Assembly (NCBI GenBank): GCA_036346275.1
Contig: CM070723.1
Coordinates: 46,826,743 to 46,890,742 of the forward strand
Direction of reading: 5' to 3'
DNA: 64,000 nucleotides
Source: Otatea glauca
Taxonomy: Eukaryota > Streptophyta > Magnoliopsida > Poales > Poaceae
The notes beneath the pieces were generated by a model. The model saw only the letters and a list, made by a program, of their open reading frames with translations, had not been told where the DNA came from and did no database searches. Shown here piece after piece: positions 34,778 to 47,046 of the stretch (positions are counted from its first letter, which is position 1; every line of letters begins with the position of its first letter). Both the position numbers and the translations under genes were made by a program.

Positions 34778-35689
34778 GCTTCTAGTTTACCTCCACTAGT
34801 TTAGGCTTTTTTACTTCAATTCTGTTTCATTACAAAGTGTAAATAACTCTTTGTTTCTTTCAAATGGGAACCCCTTCTTTTGCCAATGTCACTTCTTTTG
34901 TCAGTGGTTGTGCAAGCCTTTTGGATGCAAGTACTCCTCATAGATATTTTGTATATTGTCTTATATATGACTGTTTGAGCATCATGTTATCATCACATCC
35001 TGATATTATGACTTCCCTGTAATCAGATAGGAACATTTATATACGTGAGCTATATGAACCTTTTCTTTGGTCATGGGTCGACCACCTTGTATATCTATTA
35101 TATAGATATATAGCCATACTATTTCAATATATTATTTTCTGGTTAGAATTGTTATGTATGTAAACCATCAATTCAGTTTATGATGTATGAAACAATGGCA
35201 AACCATGTCATCAAAGTGGTCTCAGAAGGAACTCTCAAAAAGAACCTTGTTGCTACGGAGGTATGGAATTTTCGTATTTAGCTCATGCCTCTGTCTTTCT
35301 TGTGCAGTATATTGGATTCTTGATCACTTTAATCGCTACCATGTACTATCTCCTAGATGCTTCATTTTTGTATTTCTAGAAATTTGTGTCTCTTCCCGCA
35401 AACTTCACCGCTCTGTGTTATCCATATCATTTATGAGCTTTGCACTATGCGACTAGAGGTAAGCGACTCTCTTTTCCTCCTTTCTTTCTGGATGGTTTGT
35501 ATCGACAATTAGCAATACATGTTATTTCGGATTATATTGGTTAGTCTATAACAAAGAATAGGTACTAATATGTATACTCAAATTTCAATAATTCAATGTA
35601 TTCTTCCGTCTGTGTACATAATGAAGAGGCATGGCTAGCGCTGCCTGAGGCTAGCCAGAAATGCCAGTTTTTTATTTTCGCATGTGGGA
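34778..35689 (+). other. 3' flank of CACTA B ORF1
   Basis: AT-rich sequence with no supported gene. The open frame 35187-35456 has no recognisable domain and sits in typical 3' spacer. Confidence 0.4.
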
Positions 35690-36140
35690 TTATCAGCGGC
35701 GGTTTTAGCCCAAAACCGCTACTGAAGTAATATCTCGTGACGGTTCTATCAAAAACCGCCATCGATACTAGGTCTATCGATGGCGGTTTTATATACAACC
35801 GCCATCGATAGTTGTATCAGTGGTAGTTCTAGCCAAAAACCGCCACTAATAGTCGTATTATCAGTGGCGGTTTTTGGTCTAGAACCGCTACTGATATTTG
35901 AGTATCAGTGACGGTTCTATCCAAAAACCTCCACTGATAATTGTATTATTAGTGGCGGTTTTTGGCTCGAACCGCCACTAATACCCGAATATCGCTGGTC
36001 GTTCTAGCAAAACCGCCACAGATAGTGTTATCTGTGATGGTTCTAGAACCGCCACTGATAATCCTCGATTATCAGTGGCACTAAATCTGTGACGGTTCAA
36101 AAACCGCCACTGATGGCAGTTATGAACCGCCACTGATGGC
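35690..36140. repeat. Right subterminal array of CACTA B
   Basis: Alternating ATCAGTGGCGGTTCTA and AACCGCCACTGATA units, same motif as the left array, end 15 bp before the element terminus. Confidence 0.85.
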
Positions 36141-36155
36141 CTTTTCAAGGTAGTG

Positions 36156-37089
36156 TAAAGAAGTGAATTCCCAATTTTATATTTCAAAATCAAACAAACA
36201 TAAAGTCTGGAGAAGATTTATTTAAATCCTAATTTAATCCTCAGATCATTCCCTAAGAGTTTTAGAAAATTTTGAATCCATTTAATGTACAAGAAAAATC
36301 AAAATAGCAACTTGAAATTGGGAACAAAGACCTTGTCAGATTTTTTTAAAAATCATCGTGCATGATCTTAGTATGAAAATTGTACAATAATCTCTTCAGA
36401 GCCTAACAATTTTGTAGAAAAAAATTCAAAGTATTTGAACTTAATTGGTAACCTTAGAAAAATCAAAAACAGAAAATAAATAAATGACCCAGCAGTATTG
36501 TCAGAATTTTACAAAATTGTACAAGTTTGATCATCATCTGAAATTTCATAGTAACTTTAGTAGCTTAATACGATTCTTGTAAACAAGTTTTAAATTTTTT
36601 TAGCTTGATTTGGCAGCTCAAACAATTCGGAGATCCCCAACTGCGAGAAAACCTGGATACTGATTTTCCCCTTTGATTTTTTCTCTCCCTCTACCATCAT
36701 GGGCCCACCTGTTGGCCAGCCACCTCATTGACTGTACTGGCCCACCTAGCAGTCACAGCCACTCCCCTTGTCAACCAGTTGGCTGTCCTTTTCCCCCCTC
36801 CTCTTCTCCCTGCACCTGAGTCTGGCTACCAAAGTCCCTGCCAAACTCTTGTCGTGGCAGAAAAACCCGGTGCATCTTCTCGTCGTGGCAGCACTATGTG
36901 CCACCTTTCCTTGCCGTAGCAACTTGTGCACCCGCTTTGCGCTGTGTGCTCTAGCGTGCAGTGTTGTGCCTTTCCACTTTGCAACGCGTGTGCTGTGCAC
37001 CCCTGCGAACCCGTGTGCCAACGCGCCCACGCCATAACCGCCTTCTCCTTGCACCATGCACTGCCTTTGCTATGGCCTTCCCCTTGCGC
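36156..37089 (+). repeat. Family P LTR, first tandem copy continued
   Basis: It continues the LTR of 24952-25088 and matches 37434-38373. It ends at CCCTTGCGC, where the second copy of the F-box 3' end joins with a 3-bp shared CGC. Confidence 0.8.
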
Positions 37090-37275
37090 GAATGCGTCGC
37101 GCAGCCATTGATGGTGCTGGACGATGGGAGGATCGTGCTCTGGGCGAGTGGAAAGGGCGTGCTGCGGTTTTACGATCCAATAAAGGACGCTTTTAAGGAG
37201 GTGATGCAGATGGGGTGGAACTGTAGTTTTATTGGCCTCTATACGGGGAGCCGCCTGGGCTTTTGTAATAAGTGA
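37087..37275 (+). pseudogene. Duplicated 3' end of the F-box gene
   Basis: It matches 24728-24922, from CGCGAATGCG to the stop codon, with substitutions and a 6-bp deletion (GTCTGG missing). It encodes the last ~62 residues of the FBA region ending FCNK. It is preceded directly by LTR sequence, and the frame stays open upstream to 36961, making a chimeric 104-codon frame. There is no F-box or promoter of its own. Confidence 0.88.
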
Positions 37276-39997
37276 AGAAGTAGAGTAGTGATAGGGTACA
37301 CGTATGTTACAGCCCAAAATAAAAAAGAAGTGAAATTAAAATTTTAAATTTGAATTTTGACCCTTAGTTGAATTTTCACTGTCTATTAAATTTCTCTGGA
37401 CTTTTTCCATTTAAACAAAAGCTTTTAATGGTTTAAGAAGTGAATTCCCAATTTTAAATTTCAAAATCAAACAAATATAAAGTCCAGAGAAAATTTATTT
37501 ACATCCAAATTTAATCCTTAGACCATTCCCTAAGAGGTTTAGAAAATTTTGAATACATTTAATGTCCAGGAAAAATCAAAACATCAACTTGACATTGGGA
37601 ACAAAGACATTGTCAGATTTCTATAAAAATCATTGTGCATGACCTTAGTCTGAAAATTTTACAATAGTCTCCTCATAGCCTCAGAATTGTCCAAAACAAT
37701 TTTCAAAGTATTTGAATTTAATTTGTAACCTTAGAAAAATCAAAAATAGAAACTACAAAAATGAACCAACAGCATTGTCAGAATTTTATAAAATTGTACA
37801 AGTTTGACCATCATCTGAAATTTTTATAGTAACTTTAGTAGCTCAATAGAATGCTTCTCAAAAAGTAATAAAAACTTTGAACTTGATTTTACAGCTCAAA
37901 CAATTCGGAGATCCTGGATCCTGATTTTCCTCTTTGATTTTTCTCTATCCCTCTGCCATCGTGGGCCCACTTGTCGACCAGCCACCTCAGTACCTCACTG
38001 ACCGCACTGGCCCACCTAACAGTCATAGCCCCTCCTTTGGTCCACCAATCAGCTGCCCTTTTTCCCCTCCTCTTCTCCCTCGCACTCGAGTCCGGCTGCT
38101 CGAGTCCCTGCTGAACTCCTGCCGTGGTAACCAAACCCTGTGCATCTTCTCGCCGTGACAGCACCATGCGCCACCTTTCCTTGCCATAGTAGCCCGTGCG
38201 CCAGCTCTGTGTCATGCGCGCCTATGAGCAGCGCTGCGCCTTATCGCTCCGCACCGTGCATGCCCGCGAGCCACGCCGTGTGTGCTCGCGAGCCTGTGTG
38301 CCCGCTCGCCCACGCCAGAACCACCTTCCCCTCACGCCATGCACTGCTTTTGCTATGGCCTTCCCCTTGCGCCAAGCCCCACTTGCCAGGACACCATTGC
38401 CACACCGCCGCTTGCACGCACTCGCTCTCCCCTTCCCTGCCACGACGACACAACCGACCATCCCCGCCGACTCCGCGTGCCTGCCAAGGCGCCAACCTCC
38501 CCTCCTCAGCTATTTATGTTGTACACTGGCAGCCATTGCCTTCCCCACCAGTCCTAGTCCCCCCACCCGAGCACTGAACAAAATAGCTCCACTAAAAACC
38601 GCCATTGCTGGTAACCTCCCGAGGAGCAAAACAAAGCACTTGAGCCAATCGGTGAGGTATTTTCTCAATTCCTCCCGCATAATGCACCCTTCCCCTCCCA
38701 TGAGCCGTTACCCTCCTTGGTTGCAGCCCGCATTAGCTGAGGGACCACCGCGCCGTACCCCATCTTCTCCAAAGCTGGCGCATGGTGGCAAGCCTCCCTG
38801 GCCATCCTCTGTGCAAGCAAGGTACAAAAATGGAGCCTTTTGAGTTCCTAGGTACCTTTCACTGCTATAAGTGCGTCGTCATGAGCTTATCTCTAGCCAT
38901 CACCATGCCTAGCTGAGCCATGCCCTAGACTCTCCACGACTCCCTCTAGCCCACTGAGCCATTGGCCAGCATCCTCCGGCCCTCCTCCGTCGTCGGCTAC
39001 CTCGCCGTCTCCTCCCATATTCAGTGTCTCTGACGTGCGGGCCCCTGCTAACAACCTGTGCTAGCTGAGCCAAGCCGCTGAACGACAGGCCCCATTTGTT
39101 AGTCAGCACATTTTATTCAAAAACCCAAAAATAGTAAAATCCGCTTCCTCAGTTAGAAGGAGTATTTTCCATTTTAGTTGAATTTCTAGAACCAATCGAA
39201 TTCAAATGCTTATATCTTTCGCAAGATAGCTCCAAATACAGTTAAATAAGTTTATAAATTCAAGTTAAATCCTGTGGTTTCTAAATATGCAAAAACATTT
39301 TAAACTTGACCTTTGTGAAGAATTTAAATTCAACTCTAAATAGGAACCTAGAAAATGTCCTAATTAAGAATTTTTGAAAATAGTCTTCAAATTTGATGAA
39401 AAATTTTATATTCTCCTGGGAACATAAGGATTCTAAATATTCAAAAATATTTTGATTTAGACTTAGTTTGAATTGAATTCAAAAATAGATTACATTCCAA
39501 TGCATTCAAAATTCAAATGGTTATATATATTGCAAATAAATTTCAAAATTTGTAAAAAAAGTTTCTAAAATTTCCTAAAATTATACTCTCTCATGTTGTG
39601 CAAAAATAATTGAGTTTAGCCACTATTTACACATGAGTTCATCATAAGATGAATCCTTCCAACTAGAAAATTCAAATAAACATGGCTAATGCAAATAACA
39701 ACAAAAATTTGCAAGATCAGAACCTAAACTCTTTTAAAATCTTGTGTTATGTCCTGTAACAGTAGACAAAAATTTAAACCTCTTATGAATTAGACTTCCA
39801 TTTAAAAATTGCTAGTAACTCGCTTAAAAGCTAATAATCCATAACTATAGCAAATAAAGTCCAAAAAAACCGTAAAACCAAATCCTAAATCTTTATAAAA
39901 TCCATAAAAACTTGTTTCTATAATTCTATTTCAAATTGATATTATTTGACTTCTTTTTGCTTCTTATTGTTATTGCTATGCGACGAACCACGTGTAG

Positions 39998-41418
39998 ACC
40001 CTAACATTCCAGAATCCATGACTGTTGATTCTAACTTCACTACTGAAATCAATGAGCAAGGAAAACACCCCCTTTTATCATATTGATCCCATTATTTCAT
40101 TGAATTTATGTTGTTTTAGCAAAATCTATGTATGCATGCGTTTATTTCAGTACATGTCGCTATATTGTGGGTGCTGGTAGATATATCCTGACTCATGGAA
40201 CTTCCTTAATAAATATTAACATGTTAACCTTGATAACCCTAAGATAAATTTAGACATGATATAAATGTCAATTGGTTATAACCGAGTATATATGCATCTG
40301 TTTAGTTATGCTTTAGACTAGACAAATAAATGGACGGTTATACTATTTGCTCGGAGAACAATGATTTTGGACATTATGGAAAACATGGTTTGGTTATTTT
40401 GGTATGAAAAAAAAATAAAACTATGGTTTGACGCGAATGAGATATGGCAATAAGCCGGATGTGAATAGGACTTGCACACAGTGTAGGGGGTGTTCTGCCC
40501 GGGTCAGTTAAGGACCGAACTAATGTGTTGTTTTCAAGCCAAGACATCCGTACAACCATAAGTACCATTTATGTGGTGGTTTTAACCTATTAAATCATTT
40601 TGGGGGTGGCTTTGCACATTAGAAGGCCGTAGTAGCACGGGCTTTTTGAGATGGATTGCTCGTTGGAACACATACCATGCAACGGTGTATGTTTTGGTAT
40701 GGAAAGAAGTGGGGACTCCACAGAAGTGAACTGTTGAGAGTATAGATATTGTACAAATATCTTCTACCACCATAGCAAGGTTTGCAGTCACTGGGCTAGT
40801 ATAAAGTTAGATCTAGATGATGTAATGGTTTTATCATGATCTCTATGCAACGCATCAAAGAAAGTGTGTTAATAGCTTGACAATAAGAGTTGGTCATAAC
40901 TTGTGGGTAAAGTTATACGTTTATGCAGAGTAGATCTTTTCGAAAAGCCACACCCGCGGTCAAGGGCTACTTAGTAAAGTCATCACATAGTTAGAGTTTT
41001 GATATTTTCATAAAATGGATTGATTTGGGAAAGTTTGTGAAAATTTCATTTTAGACTTTATGTCATGAGTTGGTAGGAATTGGTTCGAAGCTCACATTCA
41101 TGAAGGAATTGTGAGTTATTATGTTATGCTATTCATATTTGTTATTTATATACCTGTCAAATTGCTCTTATAGAATTTCTCTTGCAATCTACTATTTAGT
41201 ATTTACAATTCAATCTCATTTTATGCAAATAAACCTAGTAGCCATCTCCTTTGATATAGACTGCATTTAATTACATTTGCGAAACACTACGAGTCTTGCT
41301 AAGTATGAAAGTACTCAACCTTGTATTTGTTGACATTCAGTTAATGAAGAGGCTACACTCCCTGATGATGAGTACTTTGCCGCAGGAAACGGGGAATATG
41401 ACGATGAGTTTTTCTACG
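39998..41418 (+). pseudogene. Decayed acidic mini-ORF of family P LTR
   Basis: Exon 1 (39998-40060) follows CCACGTGTAG and ends GAGCAAG before GAAAAC, so the GCAAG donor is mutated. Exon 2 (41341-41418) follows TTGACATTCAG and encodes LPDDEYFAAGNGEYDDEF. The phase is the same as in the other copies. The stop seen elsewhere (TAAGG) reads TACGG here. Confidence 0.4.
40850..40966 (+). promoter_or_regulatory. Conserved stem-loop block in LTR (copy 3)
   Basis: SL1 is ACGCAT, CAAAGAAA, GTGTGT (40850-40869), which still pairs through G-U pairs. SL2 is CTTTTCGAAAAG (40936-40947), a perfect palindrome differing at two base pairs from copies 1 and 2. SL3 keeps CCC/GGG (40953-40966). The outer stem is decayed. 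Confidence 0.55.
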
Positions 41419-41745
41419 GTTTATACCTTGTTAGTTGCTTGTGGGATAATTGGGCAAGGAATAATGCTATGTCGGGACCCGAATATGGAAATCCAGACCC
41501 TCTGTGTATACTGCACTAGACCAGGATGACGCTAGTGCACACAGGCTCAACATCGGTAAATATCACAATCATACATTGCAGAAACATTATGAATGACATC
41601 ATATATTAATTAATACTAGTTGAATGACCTTAAGGTCAACTTACATGACTATACCTCGCAGGCTAAACAACAAATTAAACTGCGGCGGGATGAAAATGTA
41701 GATAAACCCCTCAGTATACCACAGACAACTGACAAGGCTTGCACC

Positions 41746-41801
41746 CTAAACTTTCGTCTCTTCTTGGTACTCCTCCTCCAGTATGGATGCAGACTCCTCA
41801 A
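41746..41801 (-). pseudogene. Acidic mini-exon 2 in reversed LTR
   Basis: On the minus strand, after CATCATCAG, it encodes EESASILEEEYQEETKV and a TAG stop, in the same phase as exon 2 in the other LTRs. Exon 1 falls in the missing part. Confidence 0.35.
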
Positions 41802-42129
41802 CTGATGATGTTGTTGTGGGCAAGGGTGAGTACTTAAAGCACTCAACAAGTTATGCACAGAATGCAATTCTATGTAACTATATGCAAGGCTTATTCCAAA
41901 GGAAAAGGCTATTATGGCTATTTTGCAATAAGCAGCATTTATGAACAAATACAATAAATAGATTGTAAAGACTGTAAAACAAATAACAGTAATAGATGGA
42001 TTCAGCATTTCTCAAGTAAACCAAGTTTCCAATCCTAAGTCAAGTTCCAACCTTCTATATGGCAATCCTGCCATCCCAACCAAGTTTTCCATTTAATTAA
42101 GCTAACCCTTAACTGTAATTCCCGAGCAT

Positions 42130-42250
42130 TGCTCAATACCGCGAGCACAGCTATTCGAATAGATTTACACTCTGCAGAGGTTATGCACTTTACCCACTTG
42201 ACATGATCGTCTCTTGGTGCAAGATCATTAACACACTTCCTTTGGTGTGT
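42130..42250 (-). promoter_or_regulatory. Conserved stem-loop block in LTR (reversed copy)
   Basis: On the minus strand SL1 is ACACAC/GTGTGT (42250-42231), SL2 is CTATTCGAATAG (42162-42151), and SL3 is TGCTC/GAGCA (42147-42130). The SL3 stem differs from all forward copies at two paired positions. Confidence 0.6.
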
Positions 42251-42604
42251 CGTAGAGAGATCATGACAAAGCCTTTACAATGCACTGCCTTAATCCAGTA
42301 CTACCCGCTAAGGTTTCAACACTGAAGAGGCTGATTACCACAACAGGGCCCCCCTCTTGCGCCATGTGAGTTGATCCATAACTCGGGACTCACACCGCCA
42401 TTGATAGTACCAAACTAAGACATTGCAAATTAATCAACTAGGCTGTCCCATACCAACATGTGGTTGCATGATTGACTCAGGTCAAAGGCTTAAAAGGTTA
42501 AGTCCCTAGAGTGACTAGGGCAAGACTTCCACATACCCTCTACCATACGACCCACCTTGGCATATTGCCCCTTGCCACTTGCCCCAATCTAAGTGATTAT
42601 CACC

Positions 42605-44428
42605 CCAGTTGGTGGGATATGGAGTTGGCAGAATTTGACATACAGTTTGTAGCACGCACCACCATTAAGTCGCAAGCGCTCGCCGACTTTGTGGTCGAGC
42701 AGACATCGCAGCTGACTCCCGAGCCTGAGGTCGAGGAAGAAAATCCCTGGAGGATGTACTTCGATGGCTCGAGATCGTTTGAGCGCTCGGAGACTGGTAT
42801 CCTCATCATCACACCCTAGGGAGACAAACTGAGGTATGTGATTCGCTTCGGATTTCCCGCAACTAATAACATAGCGGAGTATGAGGTCCTTTTGGCGGGT
42901 CTCCGAGCCTGCAAGTCGCTAGGCGTGCGTCAGCTGGTCATCAAGGGCGACTCCCAGCTCATCGTCAACCAGTACAACAAAGACTACCAGTGCTCAGAAG
43001 GCTCGATGGCCAGGTATCTTGCCGAGGTGCGCAAAATGGAGAAGTGGTTCTAGAACTTGGAAATCAAGCACGTGCCCAGGAAGGACAACTCCAGCGCCGA
43101 CCTCCTATCCAAGCTTGGGTCGTCTTGTGGTGAGATTCCATCAGATGTCATCCTCGAGACCTTGGCGTCACCCTCCGTCACCGACCAAGATTCAGTCGCC
43201 CTCCTCGAGAGTGTTCCCTCGTGGATGGAGTCGATTACCAAGTTCCTCGATCGGGGCGAGCTCCCAGACGACCCGGCCGAGAGGAGCAGAATCAGGCATC
43301 GAGCGAGCTCATACAAGCTCGTTAACGGGCAACTCTATCGTCAAGGCACTCTGGGTGTTTTGTTGAAGTGTGTTGCCCTGGAGGAAGGTAAGTACCTGCT
43401 CAACGATATCCATTCGGGTTTCTGCGGTGCGCATTCCTCTTCAGGACCATGGTCGGCAAGGCATTCCGCATGGGATTTTATTGGCCAACAGCGCTGCAGG
43501 ACGCTCGAGACATCGTCTGCACCTGTCGAGCCTACCAATTCCATGCCTAGAAATCACACCAGTCGACCTACGCCCTCCATACCATACCACTCGCCTGGCC
43601 ATTCTCGACCTGAGGCCTTGACAGCCTCGGCCCTTTCCCTCACACGGTCGGGAGGAAGAAGTTCCTGTTTATCGCCATTAACACCTTCACCAAGTGGGTC
43701 GAAGCTGAACTGGTCTCGGCTATCACCGCCCGAGCCGCCGTAAAGTTTTTTCACTCGCTCATGGTCACAAGGTACGGAGTCCCGTGCAGGATCATCACCG
43801 ATAACGGCTCGCAGTTCACCAGCAAGCAATTCCAAGAATACTACGAAGACATGGGCACCAGGGTCTGCTATGCCTCGCTGGCTCACCCACAGAGCAACGG
43901 GGCGGTCGAGCGCGCCAACGGATAGATCGTCTAGGGCGTCAAGAGGCGAGTCTTCGATGAGCTCGAACAATACGACCGAGCCTGGGTGGACGAGCTTCCC
44001 ACCGTCCTCTGGTCCATTCACACCACGTCCAACCGAGCGACGGGGGCTACCCCTTTCCAGCTCGTGTTCGGTGCTGAAGCCATCTTGCCTGCTGAGGTCA
44101 CGATGGGCTCCACTAGGGTCAGCTTGGTCGACCAAGTCGACTTCGAGCAAGAGCGGTCTCTCGACCTTGCCCTAGAGGAAGAAGTAAGGAGTCGTGCACT
44201 GCTACGATCGGCGCACTACCTGCAAGCACTTCGCAGGCATGCGTCTCGATCGGTTCGACCTAGGGAGCTTCAAGTTGGGGATCTGGCCATAAGATGAATT
44301 CAGGGCTCGACCAACACCAACAAGTTGTCTCCAAAGTGGGAGGGCCCCTACTGTGTCATTTCAGCAGATCGCACGGGAGCTTACCTGCTGGCGATGCCCA
44401 ACGACAGAGAGCTCTCGAATTCGTGGAA
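42605..44428 (+). pseudogene. Gypsy pol fragment: RNase H and integrase
   Basis: RNase H: WRMYFDGSRS (catalytic Asp), NNIAEYEVLLAGLRA (Glu) and KGDSQLIVNQ (Asp). Integrase: an H2C2-type segment HSGFCGAHS near 43410, then across a frameshift the core. The first core Asp appears as Asn in FIAINTFTKWVEA (about 43670); the second Asp is in RIITDNGSQFT (43790) and Glu in GAVERANG (43905). The C-terminal part has DLAIR, a stop, then KLSPKWEGPYCV. In-frame stops at about 42819, 43053, 43925 and 44298 plus frameshifts make it dead. The frame continues after the solo LTR at 48667 (WNIDQL) and ends soon after. Confidence 0.85.
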
Positions 44429-45440
44429 TGTAACAGCCCAAATTAATAAAATGAGAAATATAATATCCAAAATAGTTATGCGAATTATTTTTGTGTTTTC
44501 TGGTTTTTCCTGAATTATTACAAATTCTTTTGGCATTTCTCCAAAAAAAGAAAGTAAATTAAAGATATAGTAAAATGGTAAAAGTAAAAAGGTAAAAACA
44601 TAAGGTCAACAAAAATATGAAAAAAATCATAATAAATTATTAGAGCTCCCTAGAACCCAGCTTATGGTGGTTGGAGATCTGGAATCATTAAAATATAATA
44701 AAATCAAGGTGAAAGCATGTGAAAGAAAAATCAATGCAGAATGTGATAGATTTTTTTAGAATTCTCCATAGGTTTTCCTTGGTCAAAAATTTTACCCAGC
44801 TGACATAAAAGCAGTACCTACATCTGGTAAAAATATCAAAAATTAAATATTAAATTGGTAACTTTAAAAATTCAAAAACAGAAAAGAAATAAAGTGGAAA
44901 ATAGTATTGTCAGAATTATTAAAATTTAACTATTAAGTATAAAAATCGGAAAATTTTACAGAAGGTAGTTAATACTTTTTCAGATCTTCATAAAAAGTTT
45001 TATAAAATTATAACCTAAACTATGTCATAAATTAAATATAAAACAGAACCGGCAGAAATGGAAAAGTCCCATTGTCAGAATTTTAATAACATTTCTACCT
45101 GGAGTTTTTATCTAAAAATTTTACAGGATGCTTATATTTACCTTGCCGACTTAGGTAAAAATTTGTAGAAATAACCTACTCAAAATATCAGCTTAAACTG
45201 GTAGAATAACCTCGGCCTGTCCAGAGCCTTCATCCGAATTGCCGTTCTTCTCTCTGCCGTGTGGGCCCGAGCTACCAGGTGTTCCCTTGCCGACCTCTCT
45301 CTGCCAGCTCTGCCTCGCACGTCAGCCTCTCCCACTTCTTCTTTCCCCTTCTCTTTTTCTCTCGATCTCGCCCGCGCTGAGACCGAAGCCATCCTGATTC
45401 AATGCCACTCTTGTGCTGCGCCGAACCGCCTTCACGGCCG

Positions 45441-45448
45441 TATATAAG
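45441..45448 (+). promoter_or_regulatory. TATA box of solo LTR 44429-48666
   Basis: TATATAAG lies after a GC-rich U3-like stretch, in the same relative position as in the other long LTRs. Confidence 0.58.
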
Positions 45449-47046
45449 CATCGTGCGTCGCAGCAAGTAACCCATTCATTTTCCTGCTTGCCTCCTTCCA
45501 CCGCATTTCCCCATCTTCTTTGTTTCCGGCGAACCAAGCGTAGGAAAGAAGAAACCCCCATTAAAGCCCTACACTAAACTTCAGCTCGGATCACTTTAGC
45601 CGGAGCTTCCTCGTAGTGCCTAGTCTTCATCCCTGACCTCAGCCGAAGCTCTTCTTCATCGGAGAACCTCTGCGTCGTGCTCCTTCCTCCGTCGTCGCCG
45701 CGCACGGTGAGACCCCCCTTCCGCATGCTCTTCTTTCTGGTTAAGTACTGAAATGGATCACTCACCACTCCTTGATGCTTAATTTGGTGAAAATGAGGCT
45801 CAGGAAGCCCTGGCTTCACCGATTCACCGCCCGTCCATGGCGACCACCGCAACCCCTCGGTGGCATGCCACTTTTCTTTGTTGTCGACAACCAAAAAGAC
45901 CTCCCCTAGTTGCGCGTGAACCCCGTGAAGCTCACCTTGCCTTTGCCCGTGCTCGCCGCACTCTTCTTCCTCTGCGCCGCCGGTCGGCCATGGCCGCCGC
46001 CACATGCGCATGGTGGCGACCCCCTTCCCGGCCACCGCGCGACCACCCCCGTATGCGCTTGAGCACGCTGAAGCTTATGGTGGAACCGATTCGCTCTCGA
46101 TGATGCCATGCCGGCCGTGAGAAGATTGTCACCTGCTGCTCGGCTCTCGCCAAGTGGGCGAGGTTGTCGATCCTTGCGCCAAAGCACTGTTCCGCATCGC
46201 TGACTTGTGGGTCCCGCCGGCCATCGCAAGATGAGTATGTGTCGCTACTCGGTCCCACGGCCACCAGACAGCGTCGCACTCGTGGGCCCGCGTGGCACAA
46301 CTCGCTGCCAGATGGGCCTAGCCCGTCAGCGCCTCAACCCGGCGCCATCCAAAAACGGAAAGCGCAATTTCATCGCGAAAGCGCACTTTCCCTTTTTGGC
46401 AAATTTCTGAATTTTTAGTATTTTTCAAACCCTAGAGTATTCAATGATTCATATCTTGCGCATTTCAAATCCAAATTTGATGAAATAAATTTATAAATTC
46501 ATGATAAATCATGTAGATTAAGAATATTCAAAAATATTTTGAAAATGATCTTGGGTTAAATTTTAAATTTAAATTCAAAGAAAAGGACTAGAATATGCCA
46601 TTCATAGAATTTTTGCAAATAAGCTCCAATTTGTTTGAAACAAATTTTGTTAGACTCCTTGTACCCTCAGGAACCTGAATATGTAAAAATACATAGGGTT
46701 TACTGTAAGAAATATTCAAGTTATTAATTGTGTAATAAGTAATGTGTTAAAATTTTAGCTTCCTAAGTAAATTAATAGAAGATTCATTTTTAGTCTTTTA
46801 TGATGATAGAGTAAAGAAGAACTGTAGCCTGAAACAAGAATCATTAATTCCTTAAGCCAAGTTGGTAAAGAATGCATACATATGTATAGAATGTGTAATC
46901 AACTAACGTGAATTCCTAAAGTCATAAATAACATACCATTGAAACCATACCCATCTTATGTGATTATTTTTATTTGATTCTTCCATCTGGTTTCTTTTGC
47001 CTTATTAACATTTGTTATTTGCAATGTATTGCCGAACGACGTGTAG

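Larger units (their letters stand above)
25089..36155 (+). mobile_element. CACTA (En/Spm) element B, complete, 11.07 kb
   Basis: Ends are CACTACGCCAAAA (25089) and its inverted counterpart ...CAAGGTAGTG (36155). The 3-bp target duplication TAA is at 25086-25088 and 36156-36158. The duplicated host segment contains the empty site at 37434-37436. Order: left subterminal array, promoter, TNP2-type transposase, middle array, second promoter and GC-rich leader, ORF1/Ulp1 gene, right array. Both ends are intact and could be mobilised in trans, but the genes contain stops and frameshifts. Confidence 0.92.
37305..41469 (+). mobile_element. Family P LTR, second tandem copy, 3'-truncated
   Basis: It starts TGTTACAGCCC after ACGTA, as at 24952. 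It matches 1-493 and 5083-5357 in its middle and the other LTRs in conserved blocks. The 3' end is lost: at 41470 a reversed LTR piece begins. The GC-rich stretch 37900-38850 has open frames that are not genes. Confidence 0.8.
41470..42600 (-). mobile_element. Reversed LTR fragment, 3' part
   Basis: On the minus strand it ends ...GGGTCCCGACA at 41470 and resembles the last part of the LTR 54336-57267, including CTGTGTGCACTAGCG and AGTGCAGTATACACAGAGGG. The 5' part is missing where the gypsy pol fragment begins (about 42600). A related reversed LTR beginning lies at 53130-53946. Confidence 0.7.

Noticed and set aside
37934..38843. Open frames of up to 215 codons
   Set aside because: They lie in the GC-rich LTR and match 56-529 and 5005-5326; frames are not conserved between copies.
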